Shown: piece after piece, positions 61,535 to 64,000 of the stretch | Layout: every line of letters begins with the position of its first letter | Numbering within the stretch: position 1 is the stretch's first letter | DNA from: Arenibacter algicola | GTDB taxonomy: Bacteria; Bacteroidota; Bacteroidia; Flavobacteriales; Flavobacteriaceae | DNA length: 64,000 nucleotides | Direction of reading: 5' to 3' | Assembly (NCBI RefSeq): GCF_000733925.1 | Contig: NZ_JPOO01000001.1 | Span: 2,285,895-2,349,894 of the forward strand | Translations under genes and position numbers: made by a program | Notes under the pieces: model-generated | Told to the model about the DNA's origin: nothing | What the model saw: the letters and a program-made list of their open reading frames with translations, nothing else | Databases searched by the model: none

Positions 61535-62323
61535 TTAGTTCTTAAGTGGCATGGTCAAATTAGGGACAATGGTTTTCATGGCCTCCTCTGTGTCAATATA
61601 GGCCAGTAAATCCCTAAGGGAAACCACCTTAAAATCGTGATCTGATAAATACTGCAGATATTCTTTGAATAAGTTTGGCGGTGTATTTACCCATGGATGT
61701 TCCACATCCGGTACGCCGTGCAGGGTAAGCACTGTGATCTTGCCGTTTTTGGCTTCGCCCATAGCGGCTTTAATTTCACTTTTATTACCCGCATTGGTCG
61801 CCCAACTAGGGATTAAAAATGGATGGTCTGTTAAAGGGTCGTATGCCCTGCTGCCCCCGGCCCTGGCAAAACGGTAACTTTTTTCTTCCAAAAACTTAAG
61901 TACATCGGCATTTAGTCCGTAACCGGGATAGGCAAAGTTTTGTGGCGGGGTTATCCCCAGGGAATCACATTTATTTTCTATATATTCCAACTCTGCATTA
62001 AATTGTGATTGGGAGAGCTTGCTAACATTGGCATGGGTATGGGTATGATTGGCCACTTCAAAGCCCATTTTGTCCAATGCTTTTATCTGTCGCCAATTCA
62101 TATACAGGGTGCTGTCCTTATAATTTGGAGGAAACTCGCATACAAAAAATGTAGCTCCAAAACCGTATTCCTTCAAAAGAGGGGCCACCACCGCATACTG
62201 ACTCGCCGGGGCATCATCAAAAGTGAGCACCAGCAATTTATCGGGTATTTCCTTTTTCAATATTTGTGCATGGCCAAATAAAAAAAGATTAAGGGCAAAT
62301 AGGACAAGGATGTTTTTTATCAT
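61535..62323 (-). CDS. Polysaccharide deacetylase family protein
   Basis: 262 residues with a signal peptide (MIKNILVLFALNLFLFGHAQ). NodB homology: VLTFDDAPASQYAVVAPLLKEYGFGATFFV (motif 1, D-D), FEVANHTHTHANVSKL (motif 2, H-x3-H), NFAYPGYGLNADVLKFLEEKSY (motif 3) and ITVLTLHGVPD (motif 5, L-H-G). It removes N- or O-acetyl groups from a cell-wall or capsule sugar in the periplasm, using a metal held by the Asp and two His. Confidence 0.85.
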   Translation of the reverse strand: MIKNILVLFALNLFLFGHAQILKKEIPDKLLVLTFDDAPASQYAVVAPLLKEYGFGATFFVCEFPPNYKDSTLYMNWRQIKALDKMGFEVANHTHTHANVSKLSQSQFNAELEYIENKCDSLGITPPQNFAYPGYGLNADVLKFLEEKSYRFARAGGSRAYDPLTDHPFLIPSWATNAGNKSEIKAAMGEAKNGKITVLTLHGVPDVEHPWVNTPPNLFKEYLQYLSDHDFKVVSLRDLLAYIDTEEAMKTIVPNLTMPLKN

Positions 62324-62377
62324 GAAAAATTAGGTCTTGGTTAAATTTAGGAAATTTTGTTCAGTATCTATACCTAC

Positions 62378-62728
62378 TCAATTATACCAGACAGCATATC
62401 GCTCCCTCCTTAATTCCAAGGCCAAGCCTTCCTCTATTTCCAAAGCTTCCGCTCTGGTCAGAACAGGATCTATATGATTGTATAGGCTAGGCCTTAGATA
62501 AAGCCCGTATTTCTCCACAATGTTGGACGATAATTTATGCCCCTTCTTGTTTCTATATCCGGTCTTGTGCTGTTCAAATCGCTCCTTGGGGGTTTTGGAG
62601 GTCATACCCACATAAAGGCATTCCAATACTCCGTTAAATTGGGGATTGGCAGCCCTAAACTTCGCATTCTCTGTAAATACACGTTTGGATAATTCCACAA
62701 CATAGACTCGGTAAAGGGTTTTGGACAT
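62378..62728 (-). CDS. GIY-YIG-like nuclease domain protein
   Basis: 116 residues. The start KTLYRVYVVELSKRVF and the later LECLYVGMTSKTPKERFEQHKTGYRNKKGHKL follow the GIY-YIG plan, with Tyr-Val-Val in place of G-I-Y and L-Y-V-G for Y-I-G, then the catalytic Arg in K-E-R-F. A final Glu is in EALEIEEGLALELRRERY. It could be an inactive or altered member; function unknown. Single gene. Confidence 0.7.
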   Translation of the reverse strand: MSKTLYRVYVVELSKRVFTENAKFRAANPQFNGVLECLYVGMTSKTPKERFEQHKTGYRNKKGHKLSSNIVEKYGLYLRPSLYNHIDPVLTRAEALEIEEGLALELRRERYAVWYN

Positions 62729-62886
62729 GGTAGAATATTGATATTTGGACGTAAACTAAGTAAAATTCAAATTAATTTAAAGGCAAATTTTCCATATTGC
62801 CCTCTAATTACCAATTTTTTTACGAATTTTAAGGAGTATAAAGTGCAAATCAAATCTATTGCAAATCCAAAAAATCAATCTTAATA

Positions 62887-64000
62887 ATGAAAAAAGAATC
62901 AAACAAACCCTTACCAATCACACGAAGATCTTTTATTAGTAAAACAGGCGTTGCCGCTGCCGGAATTACCATTCTCCCGAGTAATGTTATTTCGGGATTA
63001 GGGCATAAAGCGCCCAGTGATAAACTGAATATAGTTGGGGTAGGAGTAGGAAGCATGGGGTTTGGCAACCTTAGAAATTTACAGGGCGAAAATATTGTTG
63101 GATTGTGTGATGTGGATTGGAAATATGCAAAGAATTGTTTTGATCACTTTCCTAAAGCGAAGAAATACAAGGATTTTAGAGTGATGTATGATGAGATGGG
63201 CAACGACTTTGATGCTGTTCTGGTAGCTACGGCCGATCATACCCATGCTATTGTGGCTGCCGATGCCATGGTCCGTGGAAAACACGTTTATGTGCAAAAA
63301 CCGCTTACCCATTCCGTTTATGAATCCAGATTACTGACCAAATTGGCCAAGCAGCATAATGTGGCCACCCAGATGGGGAACCAAGGGGCATCTGGAGAGG
63401 GAGTGGCCAAAACCTGCGAATTAATTTGGAGTGGTGCCATAGGGGATATCACCAAGGTGGAATCCTTTACGGATAGGCCCATTTGGCCACAGGGAGTGAA
63501 TCCCCCTGTCCAAGGACAATGGGTCCCCGATACTTTGGATTGGGACCTGTTTTACAGGCCCTGCTGAGTTGATACCCTACAATCAAGTGTACCACCCATG
63601 GAACTGGCGAGGATGGTGGAATTACGGTACGGGGGCATTGGGGGATATGGCCTGCCATATTCTACATCCCGTATTTGAGGCCCTAAAATTGGGCTATCCA
63701 ACCAAAGTTCAGGGAAGTTCCTCCCTACTCTTGAAGGACAGTGCCCCAAACGGCTCAGTCCGTGCAAATGACCTTCCCCGAACGTGGAAGAAAAGGCAAG
63801 ATAAAATTGCGGAAGTAGAGGTGAACTGGTATGACGGGGGTATTAAACCAGATCTACCTGCCAATTGGCCTAGTGGCAAAAATCCTAATAAGTCCTGGAG
63901 GTGGTAACATTCTTTTATGGTACCAAAGGTATTATACATGCTGGATGTTATGGGCTGGATCCGGAAATATTGGGTAGGGACATGCCCAAAGTTGCTGAGA
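62887..64000 (+). pseudogene. Gfo/Idh/MocA-family oxidoreductase with two frameshifts, runs off the window
   Basis: Starts MKKESNKPLPITRRSFISKT, a Tat-type leader, then KLNIVGVGVGSMGFGNLRNL (NAD-binding) and KHVYVQKPLTHSVYESR (K-P motif). The frame stops at 63565-63567 after WDLFYRPC. A one-base-shifted frame continues LIPYNQVYHPWNWRGWWNYG and GDMACHILHPVFEAL, and stops at 63905-63907 after NKSWRW. A third frame then reads VTFFYGTKGIIHAG and YGLDPEILGRDMP to the window edge. Two single-base changes, near 63560 and near 63900, therefore break one gene. Confidence 0.75.

Overview
The window looks like a chromosomal segment from a marine member of the Flavobacteriaceae (Bacteroidota). The evidence is AT-rich coding, few Shine-Dalgarno sites, and typical Bacteroidota families (DUF2914, DUF4256, DUF4174, DUF983, DUF4386, a GH88/105 hydrolase, secreted Gfo/Idh/MocA oxidoreductases with Tat-like leaders, sialate O-acetylesterase, CIA30). 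I cannot name the genus.

Layout. 1-15.8 kb is almost entirely minus-strand and holds metabolic and housekeeping genes: an SLC12-like permease end, amidohydrolase, VOC protein, a SigZ-type sigma factor with an unusual 37-residue cysteine-rich protein just upstream, DUF2914, a GH88/105 glycosidase, ACT protein, Gfo/Idh/MocA oxidoreductase, DUF4256, acetyltransferases, an MFS carrier, a CHMI-like isomerase, a nitroreductase, a YdcZ-type transporter, a cyclase and a Crp/Fnr regulator. 16-28 kb holds DUF4386, a deletion-scarred DUF7010-like pseudogene, a methyltransferase, two universal stress proteins followed by a Kef-type antiporter, a 1327-residue multi-PAS histidine kinase and an APC permease. 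28-33 kb holds a nitrilase-type hydrolase, a cupin, a FucU/RbsD mutarotase, an SDR, gene remnants and a headless AraC-type regulator.

33.0-46.7 kb is the striking part. A divergently transcribed tyrosine recombinase (45628-46695) stands at one end of a row of small genes. All the main genes of the row are on the minus strand, pointing away from the recombinase. They are separated by imperfect palindromes of about 130-190 bp that resemble integron attC sites. Four of the segments have ends that are complementary to each other over 9-10 bp with a GTT/AAC core (for example 45470-45479 with 44615-44623, and 38801-38809 with 38277-38285). That is the rule expected of circularisable integron cassettes. 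Genes start 11-44 bp after the inferred cassette edge. I read this as an integron-like cassette array with a non-canonical recombinase. It has been invaded by two identical IS91-family elements, both inserted at the same core position of an attC-like site, by a group II intron in the antisense orientation, and by an IS3-family element that cut off both the intron and a cassette.

46.7-64 kb returns to ordinary chromosome: RlmF, an SRPBCC protein, an AraC regulator, DUF983, sialate O-acetylesterase, CIA30, a di-haem cytochrome c, two mechanosensitive channels, a SulP carrier, a six-hairpin glycosidase-like lipoprotein, a CorA transporter with a GTN motif, a polysaccharide deacetylase, a GIY-YIG protein, and a frameshifted Gfo/Idh/MocA gene at the window edge.
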